Shown here: one piece after another, positions 48,577 through 58,342 of the stretch
Position numbering within the stretch: the first letter of the stretch is position 1
How the letters are laid out: every line of letters starts with the position of its first letter
Assembly (NCBI GenBank): GCA_000621185.1
Contig: KK211224.1
Location: 186,001-250,000, forward strand
Direction: 5' to 3'
DNA length: 64,000 nt
Source: Franconibacter pulveris DSM 19144
Lineage (GTDB): Bacteria > Pseudomonadota > Gammaproteobacteria > Enterobacterales > Enterobacteriaceae
Position numbers and translations under genes: made by a program
The notes under the pieces: model-generated
Database searches by the model: none
What the model was told of the DNA's origin: nothing
What the model saw: the letters and a program-made list of their open reading frames with translations, nothing else

Positions 48577-48615
48577 TAAAAACGGCGCAAAGTGAGATTC
48601 AGCCTGCGCCGTTTT
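48577..48615 (+). terminator. Terminator of the Hcp-effector-immunity cassette
   Basis: AAAACGGCGCA - 15 nt - TGCGCCGTTTT, an 11-bp perfect inverted repeat with A and T ends, directly after the last stop. Confidence 0.85.
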
Positions 48616-49360
48616 GGTCTGGATTAAGCAAGAATCGCAGCGGCCAGTGGGTTAACCGCGTTAACCCCAAAGGATTTTAAATCCCTCGTTATGCTTCAGT
48701 GGAAAACGGATGCGTGAAACATATTTTGCGAGCTGAATTCCATATCACGATGAAAGGCGCGGCAACTGTCCAGGAAGCGGTAAACGCAGGCGCTTAAGTT
48801 CTTGAAGCGCATAACCTCTCGTTGTATCGTTCACCCGCGCCTGCAAAATCAGGCGCCGGGATTAGCCTCCTGCCAAACTTCACTGGCGACACATGACGCT
48901 TAGCGTCTTTTTTGTGTCGTTCGCTCGGCTACACCTCAATGGTGGGCCGGGCGGGGGCGTCGCAAGACGCGCCCCTATCCGATGGAACCGGTGAGACCAA
49001 TTCCGTTCAGTTCTCCGCCCGCAAGATTAATCTCTTCGGTGGTGAATAAATATCTACTCATCAGAGACTGCCTTGTGGCTACAACCCTTATCCACGTTCC
49101 AGCTAATATCTCTGCGCATTTACCCAAGCTTTCCACTGTTTTTCCTCCACGTTTTATTCACATTCTCAACCCGGCATTAGCAAGGGAGTAGCGAACGACA
49201 TATTGGAAGGTCAGACGTAGGTTTCTTGCACGAAATGGACTCTTATTAAGTAAAGGAATGGCACATAACCACTGAAGGATAGAGAAATGCCAAAGAGAAA
49301 GTTCATGCTGGATGCAAAGTGAGCACAGCGAAAATGTAATGCCCGGTAACGTATCACCCC
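48616..49360. mobile_element. Degenerate phage/satellite-like remnant next to tRNA-Phe
   Basis: About 745 bp with no intact gene. It includes GACGC-TTA-GCGTC followed by six T at about 48896-48912. A stretch at about 48930-49190 has an open frame (RPIPFSSPPARLISSVVNKY in part) that reminds me of the Icd/Ash and C4-RNA immunity region of P4-type satellite prophages. P4-like elements integrate in tRNA genes, and tRNA-Phe lies just downstream. The phage identification is from memory of the pattern and is tentative; the absence of an intact gene is certain. Confidence 0.4.
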
Positions 49361-49365
49361 CAAAG

Positions 49366-49392
49366 CAAAAACCCAGCCATAGGCTGGGTTTT
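49366..49392. terminator. Hairpin next to the tRNA-Phe 3'-end copy
   Basis: AACCCAGCC - ATA - GGCTGGGTT with A and T runs. Its layout (GCAAAAACCC...GGGTTT, then the tRNA 3' end) matches the terminator following the real tRNA-Phe gene. Confidence 0.75.
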
Positions 49393-49399
49393 CAGAATA

Positions 49400-49413
49400 A
49401 GTGGTGCCCGGAC
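49400..49413 (-). repeat. Duplicate of the tRNA-Phe 3' end (att-like remnant)
   Basis: AAGTGGTGCCCGGAC (with adjoining CGGA) repeats the last bases of the tRNA-Phe gene, including its encoded CCA, 171 bp away. Each copy is followed by a similar GC hairpin. This is the pattern left at the far end of an element that inserted into the tRNA gene. Confidence 0.6.
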
Positions 49414-49534
49414 GCGGACAAAAACGCCGGGAGCGTTTTTGCACAGCGCGTTCCGCGCTGGCCCCGCAGGGGTGAGCCACAGGGAGGTGGCGAACAATCG
49501 AACATCGTTCGATGAAGAGTCCGGAACCCTCAAA

Positions 49535-49563
49535 AGCAAAAACCCCCGCCAAAGGCGAGGGTT
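49535..49563 (-). terminator. Terminator of tRNA-Phe
   Basis: Minus strand CCCTCGCC - TTT - GGCGGGGG then TTTTTGC, about 10 bp downstream of the tRNA. Confidence 0.85.
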
Positions 49564-49572
49564 TGAAAGAAG

Positions 49573-49648
49573 TGGTGCCCGGACTCGGAATCGAACCAAG
49601 GACACGGGGATTTTCAATCCCCTGCTCTACCGACTGAGCTATCCGGGC
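49573..49648 (-). tRNA. pheV: tRNA-Phe (anticodon GAA)
   Basis: 76 nt from GCCCGGATAGCTCAGTCGG to GGTTCGATTCCGAGT plus CCGGGCACCA. Acceptor stem GCCCGGA/TCCGGGC, D-loop with GTCGGTAGA, anticodon stem GGGGA...TCCCC with loop ATTGAAAAT (GAA), T-loop TTCGATT, and encoded CCA. In E. coli pheV occupies this yqgA-speC-side position and is a known island integration site. Confidence 0.98.
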
Positions 49649-49751
49649 AACGGGGCGCATTAAACCTGAATCGTCCATGCGCGTCAAATATTTTCACCTG
49701 AATCCGCGCCGTCCGCACATTCCGGCAGCAGTTTGCTGCGTTTATGAACGC

Positions 49752-50471
49752 TTATGCGAAGAAATGGGTCCAGAGCGCTGAAACCGGCATCGAAAGCAGC
49801 AGGGCGGGGAGCATATTCACCACCGCAAACATCTTAATGCCGCAAATGCGCAGCCCCGTAGCGAGCAGCAGCAGGCCGCCAGTGGCGGTAAAATCCGCCA
49901 TCATCGCGGGCGTGGTGAGCGGCAGGATAAACACCGCGCAGTACGCAAGCGTGAGCTGAATCAGCAACATCGGCGCGGCGATAGACGCCACCGCAATGCC
50001 AAGCGACGTCGCAAAAATCGTGGCGGTGAAGAAATCGAGAAACGCCTTGGCGATAAGCACGCTGTTATCGCCCGTCATTCCCTCGCGCATGGCGCCGAAA
50101 ATCCCGGTGCCACTGGCGCAAAACAGAATAATAATGGCGACGAAATTCTGCACGTAGCTCTCCTGCGCCGGGTTCGCCTTCTTGCCGGGCCGCAACCGCT
50201 GCGCAATATGGCTTGCGTTCTTCACCGCCTTGCTGATGCCGCCTTCCAGGTAACAGAGCTCGCCAATCAGCGCGCCGAGCAGGGTAGAGAGCACCATCAC
50301 CGGCAGGTTGGCGCACTTCACCACCAGCAAAATGCCAATGCCCATTGATGCCAGCCCAAAGACAGAGGGCATGGAGGTGCGCAGCCGCTCCGGCAGCCGT
50401 TGGCTCAGCGCCGCACCGAGCACGCCGCCCAGCAGCACGGCGGCGGCGTTGATAAAAGGCCCTGTTACCAT
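49752..50471 (-). CDS. yqgA: DUF554 inner-membrane protein YqgA
   Basis: 239 aa with several hydrophobic helices, co-linear with E. coli YqgA (FINAAAVLLGGVLGAALSQRLP; SGTGIFGAMREGMTGDNSVL; TGLRICGIKMF). Putative transporter-like protein of unknown substrate. Adjacent to tRNA-Phe and divergent from speC, as in E. coli. Confidence 0.95.
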   Translation of the reverse strand: MVTGPFINAAAVLLGGVLGAALSQRLPERLRTSMPSVFGLASMGIGILLVVKCANLPVMVLSTLLGALIGELCYLEGGISKAVKNASHIAQRLRPGKKANPAQESYVQNFVAIIILFCASGTGIFGAMREGMTGDNSVLIAKAFLDFFTATIFATSLGIAVASIAAPMLLIQLTLAYCAVFILPLTTPAMMADFTATGGLLLLATGLRICGIKMFAVVNMLPALLLSMPVSALWTHFFA

Positions 50472-50735
50472 AGCCCTCTCCCACTAACTGTGTAAGCTTT
50501 AAGCATAAACCGCATCTGTTTTTCCTTGCGTGTCGCCCGCCCGAAACTCCTTGTTACGCATTTTTATGCGAAAAAATGATGAGTTTATTCGAGCGGCTAA
50601 AAATAGTTATTTGAATTTTAAAGGATTACGTTTGCGAGGCAAAATCGCGCTGCGTAAACCTCTTCTTACGGGTTGCCCGTCCCGGCAGAAGGTGCCATTA
50701 TTGCGCGACTTTTCTTCACAACACGGGGTGCTTTT
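50472..50735. promoter_or_regulatory. yqgA-speC divergent promoter region
   Basis: About 530 bp separate the two genes. The yqgA-proximal half is AT-rich with a palindrome CGCATTTTTATGCG at about 50556-50569. The speC-proximal half is transcribed leader with a candidate uORF at 50736-50831. No specific operator can be named. Confidence 0.4.
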
Positions 50736-50831
50736 ATGCTGATTATCGCCACAGCTCCTGCTCTGCGAAGCCTTTCGCAGCCGCACGCCCGTTGTTTCTC
50801 CCGGTCGTTCTCCACGCTCGCCATGCGGTGA
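50736..50831 (+). CDS. Candidate leader peptide upstream of speC
   Basis: 31 codons, ATG to TGA, with GGGGTG 6 nt before the start. The product contains several Arg and Ser (LRSLSQPHARCFSRSF). It ends 172 bp before speC. Leader peptides that sense ornithine are known for speF (SpeFL), but the sequence here is not similar to SpeFL. Reported as a possibility only. Confidence 0.25.
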   Translation: MLIIATAPALRSLSQPHARCFSRSFSTLAMR

Positions 50832-51003
50832 GGTTAACGCACGCTCACTGCAGGACAACAGTAAGACCAGAAACGCTCTGTTTTTACTGATGTCTGGCGG
50901 TCGGAGCTGGAACCCAGTCGGACCACGCAAGCCATCTTCGCCGGGATATTCCCGATGCTGTGCCTGAAGGCGCTCACCCCCTTTGTGACGGGTTTTTGTG
51001 CTT

Positions 51004-53139
51004 ATGAATTCATTAAAAATTGCTGCCAGCCACACTCTGGCGACGGCACTCTCCACACACCGTGAAGTGGTGACGCTGGATAACACCGATTTCACGGACG
51101 TAGCGGCCGTGGTGCTCACCGTTGCCGATACGCGTAGCGGCATTCTGGCCCTGCTCAAACGCACCGGGTTTAACCTGCCGGTTTTCGTGCTGACGGAAGA
51201 GGGAACGGCAAGCGCGGAAGTGACGGGCGTTATCACCGGCAACGCGCAGGGTTTTCTGGAGCTGGAAGCGGCGGCGGTCGCTTATGAAGAGAACCTGCTG
51301 CCGCCGTTTTTCGACACGCTCTACCAGTACGTGGAGATGAAAAACAGCACCTTCGCCTGTCCGGGCCACCAGCACGGCGAATTTTTTAAAAAGCATCCGG
51401 CGGGGCGGCAGTTTTATGATTTCTTCGGCGAGAACCTCTTTCGCGCCGACATGTGCAACGCAGACGTGAAGCTTGGCGACCTGCTCATCCACGAAGGCTC
51501 GGCGAAGCACGCGCAGAAGTTCGCAGCGAAAGTCTTTAACGCCGATAAAACCTACTTCGTGCTGAACGGCACGTCGGCGGCGAACAAAGTGGTGACGAAT
51601 GCGCTGCTGACGCGCGGCGACCTGGTGCTGTTCGACCGCAACAACCATAAGTCGAATCACCACGGCGCGCTGATCCAGGCGGGCGCCACGCCGGTTTATC
51701 TGGAGGCGGCGCGTAACCCGTTCGGTTTTATCGGCGGTATCGACGCCCACTGTTTTGATGAAGATTACCTGCGCGAGCGGATCCGCGACGTAGCACCCGA
51801 TCGCGCCGATCAACCGCGTCCGTTCCGCCTCGCGGTGATCCAGCTCGGCACCTACGACGGCACCGTCTATAACGCCCGTCAGGTGGTGGATAAGCTGGGG
51901 CCGCTGTGCGACTACATCCTGTTCGACTCGGCGTGGGTCGGCTACGAGCAGTTCATTCCAATGATGGCCGACTGCTCGCCGCTGCTGCTCACGCTCAATG
52001 AGAACGACCCGGGGATCTTCGTCACCCAGTCGGTGCACAAGCAGCAGGCGGGCTTCTCGCAGACGTCGCAAATCCACAAAAAGGATAACCACCTGCGCGG
52101 CCAGGCGCGTTTCTGTCCGCACAAGCGGCTGAACAATGCGTTTATGCTGCACGCTTCCACCAGCCCTTTTTATCCGCTGTTCGCCGCACTCGACGTGAAC
52201 GCCAAAATCCACGAAGGGGAGAGCGGGCGCCGCCTGTGGGCGGAATGCGTGGAGAAAGGCATTGAGGCGCGCAAGGCGATTATCGCCAACTGCAAGATGA
52301 TCAAACCGTTTGTGCCGGAAGAGGTGGCGGGGCGGCCGTGGCAGGATCACCCAACGGAGGTGATAGCCCGCGAGCGCCGCTTCTTCACCTTCGAGCCGAA
52401 CGCCTCGTGGCACGGTTTTCACGGCTACGCGCGCGAGCAGTATATGGTCGACCCGTGCAAGCTGCTGCTGACCACGCCGGGCATCGACGCGGCGACGGGC
52501 GAGTACAGCGATTTCGGCGTGCCGGCGGCGATACTTGCCAACTATCTGCGTGAAAACGGCATTGTGCCGGAGAAGGCGGATCTTAACTCGATACTGTTCC
52601 TGCTGACGCCTGCCGAAAGCACCGAAAAGATGGCGCAGCTGGTGGCGATGCTTGCGCAGTTCGAGCGCCACATTGAAGACGACACGCCGCTTGCCGACGT
52701 GCTGCCGACCATTTACCAGAAATACCCGGTGCGCTACAAAGGCTACACCCTGCGCCAGCTCTGTCAGGAGATGCACGACCTCTACGTGAGCTTTAACGTG
52801 AAGGATCTGCAAAAAGCGATGTTCCGCCGCGAAAGCCTGCCGCCAGTGGTGGTGAACCCGCAGGACGCGAACATCGAGTTTATTCGCGGCAACGTAGAGC
52901 TGGTGCGCCTGGCTGAGGCCGAAGGGCGCGTGGCGGCGGAAGGCGCGCTGCCGTATCCGCCGGGCGTGCTCTGCGTGGTGCCGGGTGAAGTGTGGGGCGG
53001 GGCGGCGCTGCGCTATTTCCTCGCGCTGGAAGAGGGCGTCAACCTGCTGCCGGGTTTCTCGCCGGAGCTGCAAGGGGTGTACAGCGAAACGGATGCCGAC
53101 GGCATTAAGCGGTTATATGGGTATATGCTGCGCCAGTGA
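51004..53139 (+). CDS. speC: Constitutive (biosynthetic) ornithine decarboxylase
   Basis: 711 aa, the same length as E. coli SpeC. Converts ornithine to putrescine. Fold-type-I PLP enzyme with wing domain, then FACPGHQHGEFFKKHPAG, LNGTSAANKVVTNALL and the Schiff-base Lys in VTQSVHKQQAGFSQTSQIHKKDNH (in part SVHKQQAGFSQ). The C-terminal domain includes ALPYPPGVLCVVPGE. ATG 51004 corresponds to the E. coli start; GTG 50998 would add two codons. Complements patA elsewhere in the window: SpeC makes putrescine, PatA breaks it down. Confidence 0.98.
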   Translation: MNSLKIAASHTLATALSTHREVVTLDNTDFTDVAAVVLTVADTRSGILALLKRTGFNLPVFVLTEEGTASAEVTGVITGNAQGFLELEAAAVAYEENLLPPFFDTLYQYVEMKNSTFACPGHQHGEFFKKHPAGRQFYDFFGENLFRADMCNADVKLGDLLIHEGSAKHAQKFAAKVFNADKTYFVLNGTSAANKVVTNALLTRGDLVLFDRNNHKSNHHGALIQAGATPVYLEAARNPFGFIGGIDAHCFDEDYLRERIRDVAPDRADQPRPFRLAVIQLGTYDGTVYNARQVVDKLGPLCDYILFDSAWVGYEQFIPMMADCSPLLLTLNENDPGIFVTQSVHKQQAGFSQTSQIHKKDNHLRGQARFCPHKRLNNAFMLHASTSPFYPLFAALDVNAKIHEGESGRRLWAECVEKGIEARKAIIANCKMIKPFVPEEVAGRPWQDHPTEVIARERRFFTFEPNASWHGFHGYAREQYMVDPCKLLLTTPGIDAATGEYSDFGVPAAILANYLRENGIVPEKADLNSILFLLTPAESTEKMAQLVAMLAQFERHIEDDTPLADVLPTIYQKYPVRYKGYTLRQLCQEMHDLYVSFNVKDLQKAMFRRESLPPVVVNPQDANIEFIRGNVELVRLAEAEGRVAAEGALPYPPGVLCVVPGEVWGGAALRYFLALEEGVNLLPGFSPELQGVYSETDADGIKRLYGYMLRQ

Positions 53140-53214
53140 GTGGGCGCCTTCATGCTAACGGCCTGGCGCTAACTTTTCGTATGACGCTGCGTGGGGCGCC
53201 AGAGCTGGCTTGTT

Positions 53215-53392
53215 GCCCCTCACCCTCTCCCCGGCGGAGAGAGGGGAGCGGCAGGTGAGGTGCGAAGGGCGCGGCGCAGGCCTGCATGCTTTTCTCTTTT
53301 GCAGGCGAGAAGAGAGAGACCAGCGGCAAGCGCGGCGCAGGCCGGTACGATTTTCCCCCTTTCCCTGCCAGGGAGAGGGCCGGGGTGAGGGT
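53215..53392. repeat. Cluster of GC-rich intergenic palindromes
   Basis: First cruciform 53218-53260 (CCTCACC...CTCTCC/GGAGAG...GGTGAGG). Second hairpin around 53357-53379 (CCCTTTCCCTG/CAGGGAGAGGG) followed by CCGGGGTGAGGG. In between, GCGCGGCGCAGGCC occurs twice, and GCCGGTACGATTT occurs at 53341 and again at 53462. Resembles the common CCCTCACCCCGGCCCTCTCCC-type intergenic repeat of proteobacteria. Probably also ends speC and mltC transcription, which converge here. Confidence 0.7.
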
Positions 53393-53447
53393 GAAAGCCC
53401 ATCGACGAAACCGTGGATGGCGCTGGCCGAACCGCGCTACGCCCCCA

Positions 53448-54539
53448 TCACCCTCTGCCGCGCCGGTACGATTTCTGCGCGGTATCCACTTTGTAGAGAT
53501 AACGGCGCGACTCAGCGGACGGATGCCGCGTCGTCAGCATCTGGTAAACCTCGCCCGGGTCCATGTTGTTGATGATCGCCGCCGCCTCAATCTTGTCGCT
53601 CGCAAAGGTGCGCAGCACGCTGCCCGCGCCGCCGTTGTAAGCGGTGATAACCGCATAGCGGCGCGATGTCGGGTTGCTGATGTCAGAGAGGTAAACGTTG
53701 TTCAGCATCGCCAGATACGCGGTGCCGGTGTCAATATTGCTCTCCGGGTCGAACAAGTAGTTGCGGCTTGGCATGCCCCAGCGGCCCTGGGCGCGGAACA
53801 CATCTTTACCGGCACTGTGCTGCACCACCTGCATCAGCCCCAGCGCGTCGGAACGGCTGACAGCGTACGGGTTGAAGGACGATTCGGTCTGCATGATAGC
53901 GAGGATAAGCGACTCATCCACGCCATATTTGCGCGCCGCTTTGCGCACCATGCCGATATATTTATGCGCACGCTTATCAAGGTGGTTCGGCACCAGGTTA
54001 ATCGTCACGCTGTAGATAATATGCAGGCCGTTGCTGCGGCTTTTCAGGCGGTTTTGCAGCAGGTAGTCAGCGAAGCTGTTCGCGCGTCCCTGCCAGCGGA
54101 TCGGCTGACCGGTCTGGTCCACCACCTGGCCATAGAGGAACGGCTGCTTTGAGATCTGAATGTCGTTAACGTCGGAATAGAGATCGATAGAGCCAGGATC
54201 GTCGCCCATCAGCAGGGTGGTGACGATCGCCTTGCGCAGACGATCCGCCGGATCGGTGCCGGCGATGGTTTCAACGGTGATCGTCCCTTCGTCGAAGTTA
54301 ATGTGGCTGCGGGTCTGATATTGATCCGTGTATTTCACGTAATCTTTCGGCCCCGCAATCAGAACCTCGTTAAATCCCCAGATGTTTTCAATGTTATGGG
54401 CGAACTGGCCCATCAGAATGTCAAAACCGTTGGTATCCTTAATCCAGGCCTCGTTATAGGCGTTTTCAGCTTTTTTATTACTGGAACAGGAAACTAATAA
54501 CGGCGCGACCAGAGCAAGCGCGAGTAATTTTTTATTCAT
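53448..54539 (-). CDS. mltC: Membrane-bound lytic murein transglycosylase C
   Basis: 363 aa lipoprotein (LLVSCSS, lipobox Cys). The N-terminal MltC-specific domain is followed by an SLT lysozyme-like domain: [28 protein letters not shown] with catalytic Glu, and [19 protein letters not shown]. Cleaves peptidoglycan to 1,6-anhydromuropeptides. ATG 54539 begins [15 protein letters not shown]; the frame is open far upstream but overlaps yggX. Third gene of the mutY-yggX-mltC operon. Confidence 0.97.
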   Translation of the reverse strand: MNKKLLALALVAPLLVSCSSNKKAENAYNEAWIKDTNGFDILMGQFAHNIENIWGFNEVLIAGPKDYVKYTDQYQTRSHINFDEGTITVETIAGTDPADRLRKAIVTTLLMGDDPGSIDLYSDVNDIQISKQPFLYGQVVDQTGQPIRWQGRANSFADYLLQNRLKSRSNGLHIIYSVTINLVPNHLDKRAHKYIGMVRKAARKYGVDESLILAIMQTESSFNPYAVSRSDALGLMQVVQHSAGKDVFRAQGRWGMPSRNYLFDPESNIDTGTAYLAMLNNVYLSDISNPTSRRYAVITAYNGGAGSVLRTFASDKIEAAAIINNMDPGEVYQMLTTRHPSAESRRYLYKVDTAQKSYRRGRG

Positions 54540-54580
54540 TCCTGAAGTGCGTCCTGGCTTAGGCAAAAGGGCCGAAGCCC

Positions 54581-55940
<1,360 letters not shown>

Positions 55941-56091
55941 TAAAGCGTGGGGTCCGGCTTAAAAAAGAAGAGAGGCAGATTGCAGCACAGCGCCTGAGGG
56001 CTGTAAACAGGAACTTTCCGGCGCTTGCATCGAACCCCTATCTTTGGATAATGCCCGTTTTCCGAACACTAACTCAGACAGATGAATCGCC

Positions 56092-56811
56092 ATGAATAAC
56101 GACGTCATTTCACCGGAATTTGATGAAAACGGCCGCCCGCTGCGCCGGATTCGCAGCTTTGTCCGCCGCCAGGGACGCCTGACCAAAGGGCAGCAGCACG
56201 CGCTGGACCACTACTGGCCGGTGATGGGCGTTGAGTTCAGCGATGAACCGCTCGACTTCGCCGCGCTGTTCGGCCGCGAAGCGCCGGTAACGCTGGAGAT
56301 TGGCTTCGGCATGGGCGCCTCGCTTGTGGAGATGGCGAAAAGCAATCCGCAGCAAAATTTCCTCGGCATTGAAGTGCATTCGCCGGGCGTTGGCGCCTGC
56401 CTGAGCTCCGCCCACGAAGAGGGCGTGGAGAACCTGCGCGTGATGTGTCACGACGCGGTGGAAGTGCTGCACAAAATGATTCCTGACAATTCTCTCGCCA
56501 TGGTGCAGCTCTTTTTCCCTGACCCATGGCACAAAGCGCGCCATAATAAACGCCGTATCGTTCAGGCGCCGTTTGCGGAGCTGGTGAAAAGCAAGCTCAA
56601 GCTCGGCGGCGTCTTCCACATGGCGACCGACTGGGAACCTTATGCGGAACATATGCTCGAAGTGATGTCTTCTCTGGAGGGTTATAAAAACCTTTCCGGG
56701 AGCAACGACTATGTACCGCGCCCGGCTTCGCGCCCGGTGACCAAATTTGAACAGCGTGGCCATCGTCTTGGCCACGGCGTATGGGACTTAATGTTCGAGA
56801 GGGTGAAATAA
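56092..56811 (+). CDS. trmB: tRNA (guanine-N7-)-methyltransferase
   Basis: 239 aa Rossmann-fold methyltransferase. SAM site [29 protein letters not shown], catalytic region [20 protein letters not shown] and [19 protein letters not shown]. Makes m7G46 in tRNA. Its stop overlaps the yggL start (TAATG). Confidence 0.98.
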   Translation: MNNDVISPEFDENGRPLRRIRSFVRRQGRLTKGQQHALDHYWPVMGVEFSDEPLDFAALFGREAPVTLEIGFGMGASLVEMAKSNPQQNFLGIEVHSPGVGACLSSAHEEGVENLRVMCHDAVEVLHKMIPDNSLAMVQLFFPDPWHKARHNKRRIVQAPFAELVKSKLKLGGVFHMATDWEPYAEHMLEVMSSLEGYKNLSGSNDYVPRPASRPVTKFEQRGHRLGHGVWDLMFERVK

Positions 56812-57137
56812 TGGCAAAGCACCGCAGCCGCCGCTTGCGTAAAAAGATGCACATCGACGAATTCCAGGAGCTGGGATTTTCGGTCGCCTGGCGTTTCCCG
56901 CAAGGCACCACGGAAGAGCAGATTGATAAAACCGTTGATGATTTCATCAACGAAGTGATTGCGCCCAACGGCCTTGCCTTCGACGGCAGCGGTTACCTCT
57001 CCTGGGAAGGGCTGGTCTGCAAAGAGCAGATTGGCAAATGCACCGAAGAAGATCAGGCTATCGTGCGTAACTGGCTTGAAGAGAAAAAGCTTGAAGAGAT
57101 CCGCTTAAGCGACCTCTTCGACGTGTGGTGGGATTAA
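56811..57137 (+). CDS. yggL: DUF469 protein YggL
   Basis: 108 aa as in E. coli: AKHRSRRLRKKMHIDEFQELGFSV (in part RSRRLRKKMHIDEFQ) and ELFDVWW-type C-terminus DLFDVWWD. In E. coli YggL associates with ribosomes. Starts on the last base of the trmB stop codon. Confidence 0.96.
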   Translation: MAKHRSRRLRKKMHIDEFQELGFSVAWRFPQGTTEEQIDKTVDDFINEVIAPNGLAFDGSGYLSWEGLVCKEQIGKCTEEDQAIVRNWLEEKKLEEIRLSDLFDVWWD

Positions 57138-57189
57138 TGCCGTGTAACGGGTCGGTTTAACCGGCCCGTTTTGTCTTACAGGAGTCACT

Positions 57190-57906
57190 ATGATGCGTAA
57201 AGCCCTGCTGGGGGCGTTGCTGATTACCGCAGCGCAGGCCCACGCGGACTACCAGTGCAGCGTCACGCCGCGCGACGACGTGGTGCTAAAACCCCAGACC
57301 GTCCAGGTGGTGGGGGAAAACGGCGACCTGCTTATCGGCCCCGACGGCAGCGTAACCTTCAACGGCAAAACGCAAAGCCTGAATGTCGCCCAGCGCCAGC
57401 AGGCGCTCGACTACCAGAAACAGCTGCGCGCCACGCTGCCGTGGATTGATGACGGCGCGCGCGCGCGAGTGGAAAAAGGGCGCGTGGCGCTCGATAAAAT
57501 CATCACCGAGCAGGTGGGCGAGAGCAGCAACATGCGCAACCGCCTGACGCAGCTTGATAAGCAGCTTAAAACGCAGATGAACCGTATCATTGAGCATCGC
57601 GCCGACGGTCTGACCTTCCACTATAAAGCCATCGATCAGGTGCGCGCCGACGGCCAGCAGCTGGTGAACCAGGCGATGGGCGGCATTTTGCAGGACAGCA
57701 TCAACGAGATGGGCGCTAAAGCGGTCATCAAGGGCGGCGGCAACCCGCTGCAAGGGGTGCTGGGAAGCCTGGGCGGTCTGCAAACCGCCATTCAAAACGA
57801 ATGGAAAAATCAGGAAGCGGATTTCCAGCAGTTCGGCCGCGATGTCTGCAACCGTACTATCCAGCTTGAAGAGCAGCGCCAGGCGCTGGTCGGCAGCCTG
57901 AAATAA
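57190..57906 (+). CDS. yggN: Secreted DUF2884 protein YggN
   Basis: 238 aa with a signal peptide (QAHA). DUF2884: DYQCSVTPRDDVVLKPQTV, GENGDLLIGPDGSVTFNGK, DDGARARVEKGRVALDKII. Periplasmic, function unknown. Follows yggL by 52 bp, as in E. coli. Confidence 0.94.
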   Translation: MMRKALLGALLITAAQAHADYQCSVTPRDDVVLKPQTVQVVGENGDLLIGPDGSVTFNGKTQSLNVAQRQQALDYQKQLRATLPWIDDGARARVEKGRVALDKIITEQVGESSNMRNRLTQLDKQLKTQMNRIIEHRADGLTFHYKAIDQVRADGQQLVNQAMGGILQDSINEMGAKAVIKGGGNPLQGVLGSLGGLQTAIQNEWKNQEADFQQFGRDVCNRTIQLEEQRQALVGSLK

Positions 57907-58041
57907 TCTTCAGGGGGCGTTTCGCCCCCGCGTTTCCCCGTTACGAAACAACCTGTTACACAGCCCCTTACTCTCTCCCACTTTGCCTGACATTTCTTCA
58001 CCAGCATGAAGGCATAACGTCATTCTCATAAGGGAAGGGAT

Positions 58042-58143
58042 ATGAAGGGTTTTCTCACCGCCGGTCGCGCCCTGTGCCTGTTTTTAGCGCTTCTCGTTCT
58101 GATTAATGTTGTGGTGCTGTGGGCGCAGACGTTCGGGGAGTAG
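58042..58143 (+). CDS. Candidate 33-aa single-span membrane protein
   Basis: ATG...TAG with a GGAAGGG ribosome-binding site immediately upstream. Product MKGFLTAGRALCLFLALLVL followed by INVVVLWAQTFGE: basic N-terminus, one clear transmembrane helix and a short polar C-terminus. Such small proteins are often real and under-annotated. No homologue recognised. Between yggN and the uhpA-like gene. Confidence 0.45.
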   Translation: MKGFLTAGRALCLFLALLVLINVVVLWAQTFGE

Positions 58144-58342
58144 CGACGTTTACGGGAGCGTAAATCCGCCTCGCCAATCCTCAACGTTATCCCGCGCCGT
58201 GTTATTGCCTCACGTCTGTGTAAGCCTTCATCATCGCCCCTTCGCGCTTTTTTGCTACGCCTGTTACATAACGTCAACAATATGATTGCCAGACAATGAT
58301 TCACAAGCATCATGACGTCATCTTTTTTCACGAGTGACGACG

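Noticed and set aside
49211..49687. 158-codon frame across the tRNA-Phe region
   Set aside because: It runs through the tRNA gene, its terminator and the duplicated 3' end; no protein features.
50607..51242. 211-codon minus-strand frame over the speC leader and start
   Set aside because: Overlaps the conserved speC N-terminus and has no ribosome-binding site or recognisable domain.
51013..53073. 686-codon open frame antisense to speC
   Set aside because: Strong codon bias and high GC at third positions of speC leave the opposite strand open. The translation is Arg/His/Gln-rich with no domain, while speC is unmistakable.
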